In this document: piece after piece, positions 1 to 9,831 of the stretch | How the letters are laid out: every line of letters begins with the position of its first letter | How positions within the stretch are numbered: position 1 is the first letter of the stretch | Assembly: GCA_020633675.1 (NCBI GenBank) | Contig: JACKDE010000001.1 | Location: forward strand, 744,001 to 808,000 | DNA from: Deferribacteres bacterium | Lineage (GTDB): Bacteria; Zhuqueibacterota; Zhuqueibacteria; Zhuqueibacterales; Geothermadaptataceae | Reading direction: 5' to 3' | DNA: 64,000 nt | Notes under the pieces: model-generated | The model's input: the letters and a program-made list of their open reading frames with translations, nothing else | Database searches by the model: none | Told to the model about the DNA's origin: nothing | Made by a program: the position numbers and the translations under genes

Positions 1-1859
1 CGATTCCCTACCAAATTTTGGATGACGATTGCCATGCGCTCTTCTTCATTGCGGAATGAAGTATACTGAATGTAGGTTCGTGCTCTTTTCGAATAGGTAG
101 AAGCATACACCATTTTGATCGCACGCAGAAGCTGTTGCAGGCGCACATCAATAGAGTCGTCGTTGTTGGCGAGCATGAGTGTATCATACACACCGGCGAA
201 CGGGAAATATTGCGAATCTTCCAGCAAGCTGGACGACCGTACCGCGATAGGTTGCTTGATTTTGAGCAAATAATCGCGCAAATGGCCGGATATGTTACCG
301 GGGAATTCAGCCTTTAAAAAGATTTCGTGAAGGTACTTGTCATCCTGGATATCCAGTGCACTGCTTTTTAAATTGTTCATTTGCATGAATTCTTCGAATA
401 TATTGGTGCCGAGAATCAGTGCTGCCGGAACGCCGATGGCAATATTTTCGAACTTATCGCCTAAATTATTCACATTGACAAGCAAATTTAGAAAACTCAG
501 GCCTCTGGCTTTGCCACCGATGGATCCACCGCCTATGCGGGCAAACCCGAACTGTGGATCATAGCTGTTTTTATTGAAATCCACCAGAATTCCGCGCGAT
601 TGCATGCTGATATAGAGCTCCAGAGAATTGACCAAATCATCACGCAAATCTTCGATATTTTCATAGTGGGAGATCTTTCGTGGTCGCAGCTTGTTGGCAA
701 GCCAGAACTCGCACCTGGCCTTTAACCAATTTGAAAAATGATTGCGGTCTGAGTGGAATTTTATGCTTTCTGCCGGGACCGTTTTCAGGCCATGCAGCAA
801 CGTGTTTAAATCATTTGCCCTGGCCACTTCTTCCCCGGATGCGGTGCGGAAGATGAAATCTCCGAAACCGAGATTGTCGAAGACGAATTCACGCATATCC
901 CGCAACAGGTGCTGGGAATCCTTGTGCAGGAAAGAAGCACCGGCTGCCCATGCTGCTTCGCGGAGCTCGATGCTGTGAGACTGCAGCAGGATTGGAATAT
1001 CTGATTTATGCGATTTGACAAATCTCGCAAAGTGCAAGCCGGCCTCTTCATCGCGCACGCCATTGCGCACGTAATTGATATCGGAGATCACACCGAGGAT
1101 ATAATCCTCATACGCTTCAAAATATTTACATGCTTCTTCGTAGTTGGTCGCCAATAGAATTTTAGGCCGCGCTCGCATGCGCAAAAATTTGTGCTGCAGA
1201 TTGATTCCCTGTTCCATAAGTTCCTGTGATTGCTGCAAGAGCTCGGAATAGAGTAGCGGCAAATAGGATGAATAGAACCGTATATTATCTTCAACCAAGA
1301 GGATGACCTGCACGCCGGCGTTTTTTACATCTTGTTCGACATTCCTGGCATCTTCAATCACTTTTAGAATCGAGATAATGAGACGGAAATCACCGGTCCA
1401 GGTAAAAATGCGATCAAAGGGATTGTGCTCGCTGCTCACCAGGCGTGGATTGAACTCGCTGGTATCAAAAACAAGATGCACAATGGGAAGATTGGGATTG
1501 AGTTTTTTCGCATTGTCGGCAAACTCTGCAACAGTAATGTCTGAGCTGTGCGCCGTGGTGATGATCAGGTCGAAACGGTGATCGCCCTGCAGCAATTTGA
1601 GCGCCCGGCGGCCGCTTTCCACCCGCACAATCTCGGGCGTATGGGAGAGGTTGAGCTGATAGTATTCCTCACGCAAAAATTCGTACATATGACCATCTTC
1701 TTCCAGCAAAAAAAGGTTGTATTGGCTGGAAACAAGCAGAATTTCGCGCGTCCTGTAGTGCATGAGGTTTTGGAATACTTTAAACCGGTCGCCGGTTGGG
1801 AAATCGGTGTGGAAGGCATGAACAACCCGATCCGCGGATTTGTTGGATTTGTTTTCCAT
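1..1859 (-). CDS. PEP synthase/PPDK-like protein with N-terminal receiver-like domains (3' end off window)
   Basis: The minus frame is open from an ATG at 1859 to the window edge, about 619 codons, so the C-terminus is missing. Residues about 30-160 (ILLVSSQYNLFLLEEDGHM...DLIITTA) resemble a degenerate response-regulator receiver, and a second receiver-like stretch follows (VQVILLVEDNIRFYSS). Then comes the nucleotide-binding part of the PEP synthase/pyruvate phosphate dikinase family, with GGGSIGGKARGLSF and IAVRSSSLLEDSQ. Proteins of this architecture are annotated in Bacteroidota and relatives as PEP/pyruvate-binding proteins. The frame is open upstream to about 1966, and a GTG there is an alternative start. 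The swivelling phosphohistidine domain, if present, would lie beyond position 1. Family call is firm; the reaction and any signalling input are inferred. Confidence 0.75.
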   Translation of the reverse strand, partial: MENKSNKSADRVVHAFHTDFPTGDRFKVFQNLMHYRTREILLVSSQYNLFLLEEDGHMYEFLREEYYQLNLSHTPEIVRVESGRRALKLLQGDHRFDLIITTAHSSDITVAEFADNAKKLNPNLPIVHLVFDTSEFNPRLVSSEHNPFDRIFTWTGDFRLIISILKVIEDARNVEQDVKNAGVQVILLVEDNIRFYSSYLPLLYSELLQQSQELMEQGINLQHKFLRMRARPKILLATNYEEACKYFEAYEDYILGVISDINYVRNGVRDEEAGLHFARFVKSHKSDIPILLQSHSIELREAAWAAGASFLHKDSQHLLRDMREFVFDNLGFGDFIFRTASGEEVARANDLNTLLHGLKTVPAESIKFHSDRNHFSNWLKARCEFWLANKLRPRKISHYENIEDLRDDLVNSLELYISMQSRGILVDFNKNSYDPQFGFARIGGGSIGGKARGLSFLNLLVNVNNLGDKFENIAIGVPAALILGTNIFEEFMQMNNLKSSALDIQDDKYLHEIFLKAEFPGNISGHLRDYLLKIKQPIAVRSSSLLEDSQYFPFAGVYDTLMLANNDDSIDVRLQQLLRAIKMVYASTYSKRARTYIQYTSFRNEEERMAIVIQNLVGN

Positions 1860-2215
1860 TGCTTGTCCTGGCTGGTTTGGAGGCGATTCGAAACTTTTTT
1901 TAGTGTTGATGTCCGGAGTACGGCTTTGCGGCAGCAGAAACACCGAAATTGGATGACTGCCTTAACCTGAGTTCGATATAAGCAAAGCATCGGATTCTTC
2001 AGCCCGGGTACAGTCGAAGGCGATAAGGAGTTTCAGCATTTCACGTTCAAAATATTCAAAGTTCGATTCCGCTCACCATGAAGATGATTCTATCTTCAAT
2101 CGAAAATGGCTTGCGTCGAACTGACGCTACCTTCCATTCGCAAACATGCTTCAGTATCGATTGATCCTGTTTCGGGGGTGGTTCGAATATCGGAATTTAG
2201 ACTCTCAGGCAGCAG
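1860..2215. other. Intergenic region, no gene seen
   Basis: About 355 bases between the gdhA terminator and the PEP synthase-like gene. I see no coding frame with family resemblance and no RNA gene. It probably holds the promoter of the minus-strand gene starting at 1859. Confidence 0.5.
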
Positions 2216-2251
2216 CATAAAAAATCCCCCCCGGTGTTGCAGGGGGGGATT
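2216..2251 (-). terminator. Rho-independent terminator of gdhA
   Basis: A perfect 10-bp inverted repeat, AATCCCCCCC at 2223-2232 and GGGGGGGATT at 2242-2251, encloses a 9-base loop. Read on the minus strand, the stem is followed by a run of T, as expected for intrinsic termination just after the gdhA stop at 2292. Confidence 0.85.
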
Positions 2252-2291
2252 TCGAAATGACTTCTTCGATTAAGGTGCGTCATACATTTAC

Positions 2292-3655
2292 TCAAACGAT
2301 ACCCTGGTCCATCATGCTATCAGCAACCTTCAGAAATCCGGCAATGTTTGCACCGACAACATAGTTGCCTGCGCAATCGAATCGTTCGGCTGTTTCAACG
2401 CAGGTCTTGTGGATGTTTTTCATGATTTCCTGCAAACGGTTATCAACTTCTTTGCGGGACCATGGCAGGCGCATGCTGTTCTGCGACATTTTTCCAGGCC
2501 GGAGACAGCGACACCGCCAGCATTGGCAGCTTTGCCGGGGCCATAGAGTATTTTTTCTTGCAGATAAATATCGACGCCATCTATGGTGGTTGGCATGTTT
2601 GCACCTTCGCTCACCACATAGACACCATTATTCATCATGTTCTGTGCATCTTTATCATTGATCTCATTTTGCGTCGCACTTGGAAAAGCGCAATCTGCTT
2701 TATGATCCCACAACGGGTTGTAATGCAATCCGGAGTCGACCGGTTTGTACGTTGCACCACTGTATTTGTCTGCATACTCACTAATCCGGCCGCGGCGAAC
2801 GTTCTTTAGATCCATCACGAATGAGAGCTTCTCATTGTCGATGCCCTCGGGATCGTAAATATAGCCCGAAGAATCAGAGAGCGTGATGACCTTGCCGCCT
2901 AGTTGGTTGATCTTTTCGGTGGTGTACTGGGCAACGTTACCACTGCCGGATACCAGGCAGACTTTGCCTTCCAGGCTCTCGCCGCGGGTTTTCAGCATTT
3001 CAGCGGCAAAATAAACAGCTCCATAACCGGTAGCTTCCGGCCGAATGAGCGAGCCCCCCCAATTCAGTGCTTTGCCAGTGAGCACACCGGTGAACTCGTT
3101 TCGAATTCTTTTGTACTGGCCGAAAAGGAAACCGATTTCGCGGCCACCAACGCCGATATCGCCGGCAGGCACGTCGGTATTGGGCCCGATATGCCGCTGC
3201 AACTCGGTCATGAATGACTGGCAAAAGCGCATAACTTCATTGTCGCTTTTGCCTTTGGGATCGAAATCAGATCCACCCTTTCCGCCGCCCATTGGCAGGG
3301 TTGTGAGACTGTTTTTGAAGACTTGTTCGAAGGCGAGAAATTTCAGAATTCCGAGGTTGACAGATGGGTGGAATCGCAAGCCGCCTTTATAGGGTCCGAG
3401 AGCGCTGTTCATTTCAATACGAAAGCCACGATTGACCTGTATATTCCCCCGATCATCTGCCCAGGGAACGCGAAACATGATGACCCGTTCAGGTTCAACG
3501 ATGCGCTCGAAAATCTTCGCCTGGCGATATTCAGGGTGGCGCTCAAACACAACATCAATCGTTTCAGCCACTTCTTTCACGGCCTGATGAAATTCAGGCT
3601 CAGCCGGGTTTTTAGCAACAATTTCATCCATCAGTGATTTAATATACACGCTCAC
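2292..3655 (-). CDS. gdhA: NAD(P)-glutamate dehydrogenase with a frameshift near the C-terminus
   Basis: Glutamate dehydrogenase (2-oxoglutarate + NH3 + NAD(P)H to glutamate), hexameric bacterial GdhA type. Visible motifs are KGGLRFHPSVN, LPMGGGKGGSDFDPKG, PAGDIGVGGREIG and the dinucleotide-binding GSGNVAQYT. I chose GTG at 3655 because GGGAGG lies just upstream; an ATG at 3757 would add 34 atypical residues. The frame runs correctly to GGVAVSGLE, then breaks at a run of five A (T on plus, 2489-2493). The expected ending (MSQNSMRLPW to ADSMMDQGIV) continues in another frame and stops at 2292. In the encoded frame the protein would end at 2420 with an unrelated tail. Either the gene is freshly broken or the homopolymer count is a sequence error. 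Confidence 0.85.
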
Positions 3656-4935
3656 GACAACCTCCCGGTGTTTAAGGTGTTCTGTTTTGTTAGCTGTTGG
3701 CCAATGCAGAACAGCATTCGATTTTGCCAGAACAGCGTAATCAAGTTTGAGGTGCATTGGCTTGAAAAGAACAGATAGATGCTATTACAAAAGAAGTTCT
3801 TAAAAGGCAACTTTTATGCACCAAAATATTCATACTAAGCGCATTTTTAATACAAAATTGCATGCAGTCAAAGCTGGCGAGAATATTGCGATGAGTGTCA
3901 GCAAGTTTGCTTTTTGATCACAAAGATTAGCTTTGCATGATTGGAGAAAGTGCTAGATTATTCTCGAAAGTGCAGCGTACGCTTTCATTGCACATTTTTA
4001 TGACTTTCCGAATTCTAATAGATTGCCAATCTTCGGAGTTTTTTTGTGTTAAATTTTGCAGATAACTGAACTTTTACAATGATGGCATTGTTAGCTTTGT
4101 ATTATAAGGATGTTTATTTTTGTTTTTTAGGACTTGCATTTTAAAACAAAATGTACGATACTCAATAAGTTTATTTAACTTGATTTTCAGCGTGCTGAGC
4201 TCAACAAAATCTGAATTTTCATAAAATGAGAATGCAGGATGGGCGCACGAATTAGCACAGCTTATCGAGCCTGGAACTCACTTCTAACATCTCTTGTGCT
4301 GCACTTTTGCGGACTTTTGTTTGGATATCATCCGACCGCAGAAGCGATATACATAAAAACGCTCAAAACCACCCTCCATACAGCAACAATCCAAATCCCT
4401 GACAACATTCATTTCATCAAAATGCCTGCTTTGGTAAAGACGCTCTTGCAGCGAAGTGCTGGAGTCTTTATTCACGGCGTGAAAACTGGATGTGTAAATC
4501 CAGTTTGTGTTCAGTTGATGCGTCTTTAACGAAAGGTCGGCTTCCGTTGAAATACGATTTTATTAAGCAATACAGAAGGCTAAGGGCTAACGTTGAAAGA
4601 TGAGATTGACTTCAAGGAGTGATGCCGGAGTCTCTTGCCGCTGATTATTTTTATGAGTCGAGCCTGAACAATAAAAAAAGGAGTGCTGATAGATCCAATT
4701 CTGAGCGGATGTGTACACGCTTATCTGGGGAGCGATGCATTTTCCTCAGTTAGTCGTGCTGGCTCAGTGCGAAGGAATGAGGATGGCTTTCGTACAACTC
4801 ATCGATTCTTTCGAAATGCTCGGGGCCTCTGATTGCCGATTGGACACTTATTTTAGGAAGGAGGACAATATGCCCCAAAATGAGGTAAATTTCAAATTCA
4901 CGAACTTTTCAAGATCAGAAAGGAGATGTACGAAC
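3656..4935. other. Long AT-rich intergenic region, probable promoter region of the Sus locus
   Basis: Nearly 1.3 kb between gdhA and susC. Open frames here (for example plus 4239-4529) have no ribosome-binding site, no recognisable motif and an opposing open frame on the other strand, so I do not call them. The composition is clearly AT-rich. Promoters for gdhA (leftward) and the SusC gene (rightward) must lie here, but no single box can be defended. Confidence 0.5.
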
Positions 4936-7881
4936 ATGCTCTCAAACATAAAAAAATGCTACGATGCACGATGGGTGCTCATGGCTTTCGCACTGTTTTT
5001 ATTCAGCGCTGTTAGCTTACAAGCAAAATCGGCACCCGAATTAAAAGAGATCAAGGGCGTTGTTGTCGATGCAGATCTCAACGAACCCCTTGCTGGTGCA
5101 AATGTATTTGTTAAGGGAACAAATGTCGGTTCGGCAAGTGACCTGGAAGGGAAGTTTTCCTTTGTCTATAATGCCTCTGGAGAATTCACCCTGGTGGTCA
5201 GCTTCATTGGCTATAAAAAATATGAAGAGACCTACTCACTATCCGCTGATGTGTCTAATTTGGTCGTCAAGCTGCAGGAGGACATCTTTCAGACCGAGGA
5301 AGTGGTGGTAACGGGTATCGCGAATCGCCGCTCAAAGAGCGTTGCCGAAGTTGCGGTGTCGCGCCTCAATGTCGACCAATTGACAGAAAAGGCTGACTAT
5401 TCATCTCTGAACCAATTGGTCAATGGCAAACTCGCGGGCGTGCAGATTCAACCAGCCTCCGGCAACGTCGGCGGCGGTTTCCGCTTTTTCGTGCGCTCTG
5501 GCGGTGGCCTGAATGGTAATGAGCAACCCATCATCTTTGTTGATGGCGTCCGTGTTGATAACAGCCAACTGGTTGGATTCTTCACTGGCGGTCAAGGGGT
5601 GGGAACCTTGTCAGATATCAACCCCGATGATATCGAAAATATTGAATTTCTGAAAGGATCGGCAGCAGCCGCATCATATGGCACCAATGGCTCTAACGGA
5701 GTTGTGCTGATAACGACTAAAAAGGGCAGGATTTCTGCTGGCTCACGTGGCGGTGTATCTGTCAACTATAAGCTAACCTTGGGTTCAAATGAGCAATCTT
5801 TTGATTATGATCCGGCGGATTTCGTGACCGCGAATGATGCCAACAATACCTTTCGCTCAGGCGATATCCAACAGCACAATATCAATATTTCCGGTGGCAA
5901 CAATTTCATCAAATACTACACTTCATTTGAAAAGCGTGATGAGCAGGGGATTCAAGTCGGCAATTACCTGAATCGCCATAACCTCCGTGCAAATATCGAT
6001 GTTTTCCCTTCAGAAAAATTAACCTTCACGGCAACTGCCGGCTTTACAGCCAGTGAAAGCGATGTCCCTCAGAATGACAACAATATTCGTGGCTGGCTCG
6101 GCAATACCTTGTTGTTTGCTTCATCCTATGCTTTTACTGACAGCCTCTCGATTGCCAACCTCAGAAACAACGCCGACACCGACAGGTTTATCGGATCGTT
6201 TCAGGCATCGTTTATACCGCGAAAGAATCTTGAGGTGAAAGCGAGTATTGGTGTCGATAATTCGGATTTGCGATGGGATGAATACCTGCGCTCCGATTTG
6301 TTCTATCCGAATACGGTCAACGGCCAAAGATCGGTCTGGACGCGCAGTAACCGACAAATTACCTTTGATTTGAACGCGCGCTATTCCTATAGCCTTATGG
6401 ATGGCCGCCTGCAAGGTACTTCCATTGTCGGTACGCAGTTCTTCGATCGCGATGTCAGAACGGCCTTTTTCCAGGTGCAGAACTTCAGCAGCCCGCTGAT
6501 TACCGATATCGGCGCAGGTGCAGATTTGCAGGACAAGGGCGAATCCAAGCTCAACACACGTGATGCCGGTATCTTTACGACCCACTCTTTCTCCTTCAAT
6601 GACACCTATTTCATGACGGTCGGTTTGCGCAACGATTTCGCCTCATCCGTAGGCGAAAACGCGCCGGATATTTTCTATCCGCAAGCCAGTGTTGCAATGC
6701 GGCTTGACAAATTCAATTTCCTGCCTTCAACTTTCGGCCTGTTCAAGCTGCGCGCAGCTTATGGTGAAACCGGTATTTTGCCGGCTCTCGTTGATGCGAT
6801 TCCTTATCTTTGGTCTGCGGAATCTGGCGGTTATGGCGCTGGTGCAGTACTCAATGCAATCGGCAACCGCAATATTGAGCCGGAGCGGGTGAAAGAATTG
6901 GAATTTGGATTCGAAACCGAACTGTTCGGCAACTATGCCCTCGAGTTTACCTACTACATGCAAAGCGCCCGCCAGTCCATTATCGATTTCAGGAATGCCC
7001 TCTCAACCGGCCAGACTGCGACTGCCGTCCCCTTCAATATTGGTAAGGTCGATGGTAAAGGCCTGGAAGCACTCTTGCAAGCAACGCCATTCAGAAGTCG
7101 CAATTTTCAGGTTGACCTCACGCTGACAAGCTCCTGGCAAACCAATGAAGTCAAGGACCTTGGTGGTGCTCAACCGATTTTCGACGGGTTCGATGTCAAT
7201 GTCACCAAAGAAGGCTTGCGCAATCACGAATTCTACACCTTTGATGTGATCGGCGCAAGATTCAACGAGGATGGCACCTATGCCGGTTCGGAAATCACTG
7301 ATGAAAGAATTTCCTTTGGAAATCCAATTCCAAATTACACTGGATCTTTCGCGCTCAATGTCAACCTGTTCAAAAATCTGAACGTATATGTCATGGCGGA
7401 TTGGGCAACCGGACACAGCATCTTCAACCTGACCAAACAATTTGCTGCACGTTTTGGCAATGTGCCGGAATTGAATCGACTTGAATATCAACTCGGATTC
7501 ACCGATACGCCACCTGAAGGCGAAGAAGGATTGCAACAATTTTCACCAGGTTCAGCCGCGTACAAAGATGCAGCCAATCGCTATGCACAACTCGATTTCA
7601 ATGTCGACGGGGCTTATATCGAAGAAGCGGATTTCCTCAAACTACGCGAAATCAGCGTAAGCTACAATCTGCGAAATCTGGTTCAGAAAATTCAGGCAGC
7701 CAACTTTGTGAGAAACCTCACTGTTGGCTTCAGCGCGCGCAATATCTGGACAACGACCAAGTATTCAGGCGCTGATCCTGAAGTAAATTTCGATGGCGCT
7801 CGCAGTCTGTCACGCGGTCAGGATTTTCTGACGCTGCAGAATCCGAAAGTCTATGCTTTTTTTCTGCAGATCGGATTCTAA
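4936..7881 (+). CDS. SusC/RagA-family TonB-linked outer-membrane receptor
   Basis: Outer-membrane importer for glycan oligomers, energised by TonB. From this start (981 aa) there is a signal peptide (residues 1-30, ending SLQA), a carboxypeptidase-like regulatory domain (about 38-112, GVVVDADLNEPLAGANVFVKG), and then the plug (about 165-275, with IIFVDGVRVDN, DINPDDIENIEFLKGSAA and NGVVLITTKKG). The rest is a beta-barrel ending in aromatic-rich strands (YAFFLQIGF). AAAGGAGA precedes ATG 4936. A second ATG at 4870 also has a strong AGGAGG and would add 22 residues, and both may be used. SusD follows 120 bases downstream, confirming the pair. The substrate is inferred to be pectin- or rhamnogalacturonan-derived from the surrounding locus. 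Confidence 0.9.
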   Translation: MLSNIKKCYDARWVLMAFALFLFSAVSLQAKSAPELKEIKGVVVDADLNEPLAGANVFVKGTNVGSASDLEGKFSFVYNASGEFTLVVSFIGYKKYEETYSLSADVSNLVVKLQEDIFQTEEVVVTGIANRRSKSVAEVAVSRLNVDQLTEKADYSSLNQLVNGKLAGVQIQPASGNVGGGFRFFVRSGGGLNGNEQPIIFVDGVRVDNSQLVGFFTGGQGVGTLSDINPDDIENIEFLKGSAAAASYGTNGSNGVVLITTKKGRISAGSRGGVSVNYKLTLGSNEQSFDYDPADFVTANDANNTFRSGDIQQHNINISGGNNFIKYYTSFEKRDEQGIQVGNYLNRHNLRANIDVFPSEKLTFTATAGFTASESDVPQNDNNIRGWLGNTLLFASSYAFTDSLSIANLRNNADTDRFIGSFQASFIPRKNLEVKASIGVDNSDLRWDEYLRSDLFYPNTVNGQRSVWTRSNRQITFDLNARYSYSLMDGRLQGTSIVGTQFFDRDVRTAFFQVQNFSSPLITDIGAGADLQDKGESKLNTRDAGIFTTHSFSFNDTYFMTVGLRNDFASSVGENAPDIFYPQASVAMRLDKFNFLPSTFGLFKLRAAYGETGILPALVDAIPYLWSAESGGYGAGAVLNAIGNRNIEPERVKELEFGFETELFGNYALEFTYYMQSARQSIIDFRNALSTGQTATAVPFNIGKVDGKGLEALLQATPFRSRNFQVDLTLTSSWQTNEVKDLGGAQPIFDGFDVNVTKEGLRNHEFYTFDVIGARFNEDGTYAGSEITDERISFGNPIPNYTGSFALNVNLFKNLNVYVMADWATGHSIFNLTKQFAARFGNVPELNRLEYQLGFTDTPPEGEEGLQQFSPGSAAYKDAANRYAQLDFNVDGAYIEEADFLKLREISVSYNLRNLVQKIQAANFVRNLTVGFSARNIWTTTKYSGADPEVNFDGARSLSRGQDFLTLQNPKVYAFFLQIGF

Positions 7882-8001
7882 CAGCAAACACCTGGGTCCT
7901 GTCCAAGTTATATGAGCAACTGTCTATCGTTCAAAAGACAGAAGAGTTCATAACGAAGTTTATAGATGGCAATTATGAAAATAAACTATTGGAGTAATAA
8001 A

Positions 8002-9210
8002 ATGCAAAGAGTGCTAATTTTCTTATTGGTAGGCTTTCTGTTTTATGCCTGCAATGATTATGTGCAGTCAGTCGACCCGCTGATCGACCAGGTAGAAGAT
8101 GAGAGGCTGACTGATGCAAGCCAGGTCATTTTTCTGACCAAGGGTGTGCAGCAACGAATGGCGACGACTGTCGCTCTTGCTGGCATGTTGAGTGGTGGAC
8201 TTTCCGATGAAATGGTATTCGATCAGGATGTGCCGAATGCCACTTTCCCGACTTTTCGGGAAATTGACGAAGGCAATATCGAGCCTGACAACAATTCAAT
8301 TGACGGCTTGTTTACAAATTTGAGTGAAGCGCGGTACTTTGCTGAAGACCTGATTCGGCGTTTGGGCGAAATTAGCGATGCGGATCCGGAACAAGAGCGG
8401 GAAGCGATGTACACATCATATCTGGTAAGTGGCTTGATGCGGCAATACATGGCAAGCTATTTTGGATTGAACCCGACGGAACCCGGAGGAGTCATCAATG
8501 CCGGCCCGTTTATTCCGGCGAGCGAAATGTACAACCTGGCGCTGGAACATTATCAGCTCGCTCTGGGCAAAGCCAGTACAGACGACGGTGGCTACCAGGG
8601 ACGTGTCGTCAATTCGCTCATTGCCCGAGTCCATCTGCTGGCCGGCAATTATTCAAGTGCGGCAACCTTCGCAGAAAATGGGCTAGTCTCAGGCGATGAA
8701 GCCTTCTCGGCGCTGTACACCACGCAGTCTCCAAATGACTATTATTTTGGTGGTGGTCGCGGCCGCACCCAATGGATTGTCGATTTTCGGTTCAATGATT
8801 ACATCACAGCTGATCCGGCAGAAGCCAATCGTATCTTGATCGAAACGATTGAAGGCAGTAGCGGTACCATCTATTATCGACAGGCAGCATTTCCCGAACA
8901 AACTTCGCCATACCCGATTGTAACCTGGCAGGAAATGTCATTGATTATCGCCGAGACCAGCCTGCGAAATAACGATAGCGGGCGTGCACTGTCGGCGGTT
9001 AATAGTGTGCGTGCATTTTACGGATTGGGCACGCTATCTGCAATTGACATGGATACGATTATCACCGAGCGTGATAAAACGTTGTTCCTGCAAGGACATC
9101 GAATGATGGATGAGAAACGCTTCAACCAGTGGCATTTGCCCACAGGTACGTGGCAGGTGTTGCGGATCGGCGAGCGCGAGATCAACGCCAACCCAAATCT
9201 CGGCGGATGA
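8002..9210 (+). CDS. SusD/RagB-family surface glycan-binding lipoprotein
   Basis: Outer-leaflet lipoprotein that caps the SusC barrel and presents oligosaccharide. The N-terminus MQRVLIFLLVGFLFYACN is a lipoprotein signal with the lipidated Cys in FYAC. The body has SusD features: a TPR-like helical core (EMYNLALEHYQLALGKA, NSLIARVHLLAGNYSSAATFA) and a late WQEMSLIIAETSLRNND segment. At 402 aa it is shorter than many SusD proteins (450-550) but ends in the usual way (INANPNLGG). ATG 8002 was chosen for the GGAG seven bases upstream; the frame opens earlier at 7966. It is transcribed with the SusC gene and followed by a terminator. Confidence 0.88.
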   Translation: MQRVLIFLLVGFLFYACNDYVQSVDPLIDQVEDERLTDASQVIFLTKGVQQRMATTVALAGMLSGGLSDEMVFDQDVPNATFPTFREIDEGNIEPDNNSIDGLFTNLSEARYFAEDLIRRLGEISDADPEQEREAMYTSYLVSGLMRQYMASYFGLNPTEPGGVINAGPFIPASEMYNLALEHYQLALGKASTDDGGYQGRVVNSLIARVHLLAGNYSSAATFAENGLVSGDEAFSALYTTQSPNDYYFGGGRGRTQWIVDFRFNDYITADPAEANRILIETIEGSSGTIYYRQAAFPEQTSPYPIVTWQEMSLIIAETSLRNNDSGRALSAVNSVRAFYGLGTLSAIDMDTIITERDKTLFLQGHRMMDEKRFNQWHLPTGTWQVLRIGEREINANPNLGG

Positions 9211-9262
9211 TCATTTTTGCTGCGCAGCTGTTTCAGATTTAAGGCACAAAATGTGAGTAAAC

Positions 9263-9305
9263 AAAAATGCTTCATTCTCGTCTGCGAGGGTGAAGCATTT
9301 TTTAT
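9263..9305 (+). terminator. Rho-independent terminator after susCD
   Basis: AAAATGCTTCA and TGAAGCATTTT form an 11-bp stem around a 16-base loop, followed by a T run (TTTTTTATT). It lies 53 bases after the SusD stop and closes the susCD unit. Confidence 0.85.
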
Positions 9306-9408
9306 TGTTCTAAGCTTTTCGATGCAAAACACCATGCTGCAAAATGCACGCGTGCGGAAAGTCGGCATAGAGTGCAAACAAATGCAATGAAGAAAGAGAG
9401 AAACAATC

Positions 9409-9831
9409 ATGAGTAAAATGAAAGCAAGGTTTACTGTGCAGGCATTTGGGCTGATATGTCTCGCCGTTGGGCTGGCTGCTTGTGGTGGTACGAGCAAAGG
9501 CGCCGCAGATAGCACGACATCATACTACGTTATCTCCAAGCAAGAAATTGAAGCTGCCGTTGAAAAGAAACCGATGCAAAACGCTTATGAAATTATCGAA
9601 TTTCTACGCCCAAAATATTTATCGCCAAGAACGCAAAGCTCAATTTCCCGAGGCGTGATTCAGGCTGAGCCGGTTGTTTATTTAAACAATGCTAGATTTG
9701 GGACTATTAATGAACTCTACAACATTTCTTATGAGCAAATCACCGAAATCAAATACCTAAAAGGCCGTGAAGCGAACCATCGATTCGGTTTTGGCCATGA
9801 AGGTGGAGCGATTTTGATCAGCACACTTTAG
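9409..9831 (+). CDS. Small lipoprotein resembling an isolated TonB-receptor plug segment
   Basis: 140 aa. The N-terminus carries a lipoprotein signal (residues about 8-25, lipobox LAACG). The C-terminal half, with VVYLNNARFG, YEQITEIKYLKGREA and FGHEGGAILIST, mirrors the core of TonB-receptor plug domains (IIFVDG..., I..IE.LKG.AA...G...NGVI.ITT), but no barrel follows. AAAGAGAG precedes the ATG by about 11 bases. It sits alone between the susCD terminator and a 490-base gap, so it is probably monocistronic. Small plug-like lipoproteins are known in some FCB and Gemmatimonadota genomes without an assigned function. The lipoprotein call is firm; the plug resemblance is my own reading. Confidence 0.65.
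   Translation: MSKMKARFTVQAFGLICLAVGLAACGGTSKGAADSTTSYYVISKQEIEAAVEKKPMQNAYEIIEFLRPKYLSPRTQSSISRGVIQAEPVVYLNNARFGTINELYNISYEQITEIKYLKGREANHRFGFGHEGGAILISTL

Noticed and set aside
1548..1970. Plus-strand 140-codon frame and similar plus frames in 1-2 kb
   Set aside because: They are antisense shadows of the PEP synthase-like gene, whose minus frame shows clear family motifs.
2485..2495. Programmed ribosomal frameshift in gdhA
   Set aside because: The run of five A lacks a canonical heptamer, I see no clear stimulatory hairpin just downstream, and gdhA is not known for recoding. A mutation or sequencing error is simpler.
4239..4529. 96-codon plus-strand frame in the gap before susC
   Set aside because: No ribosome-binding site, no family motif, and an opposing open frame on the other strand. 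The residue composition looks like translated non-coding DNA.
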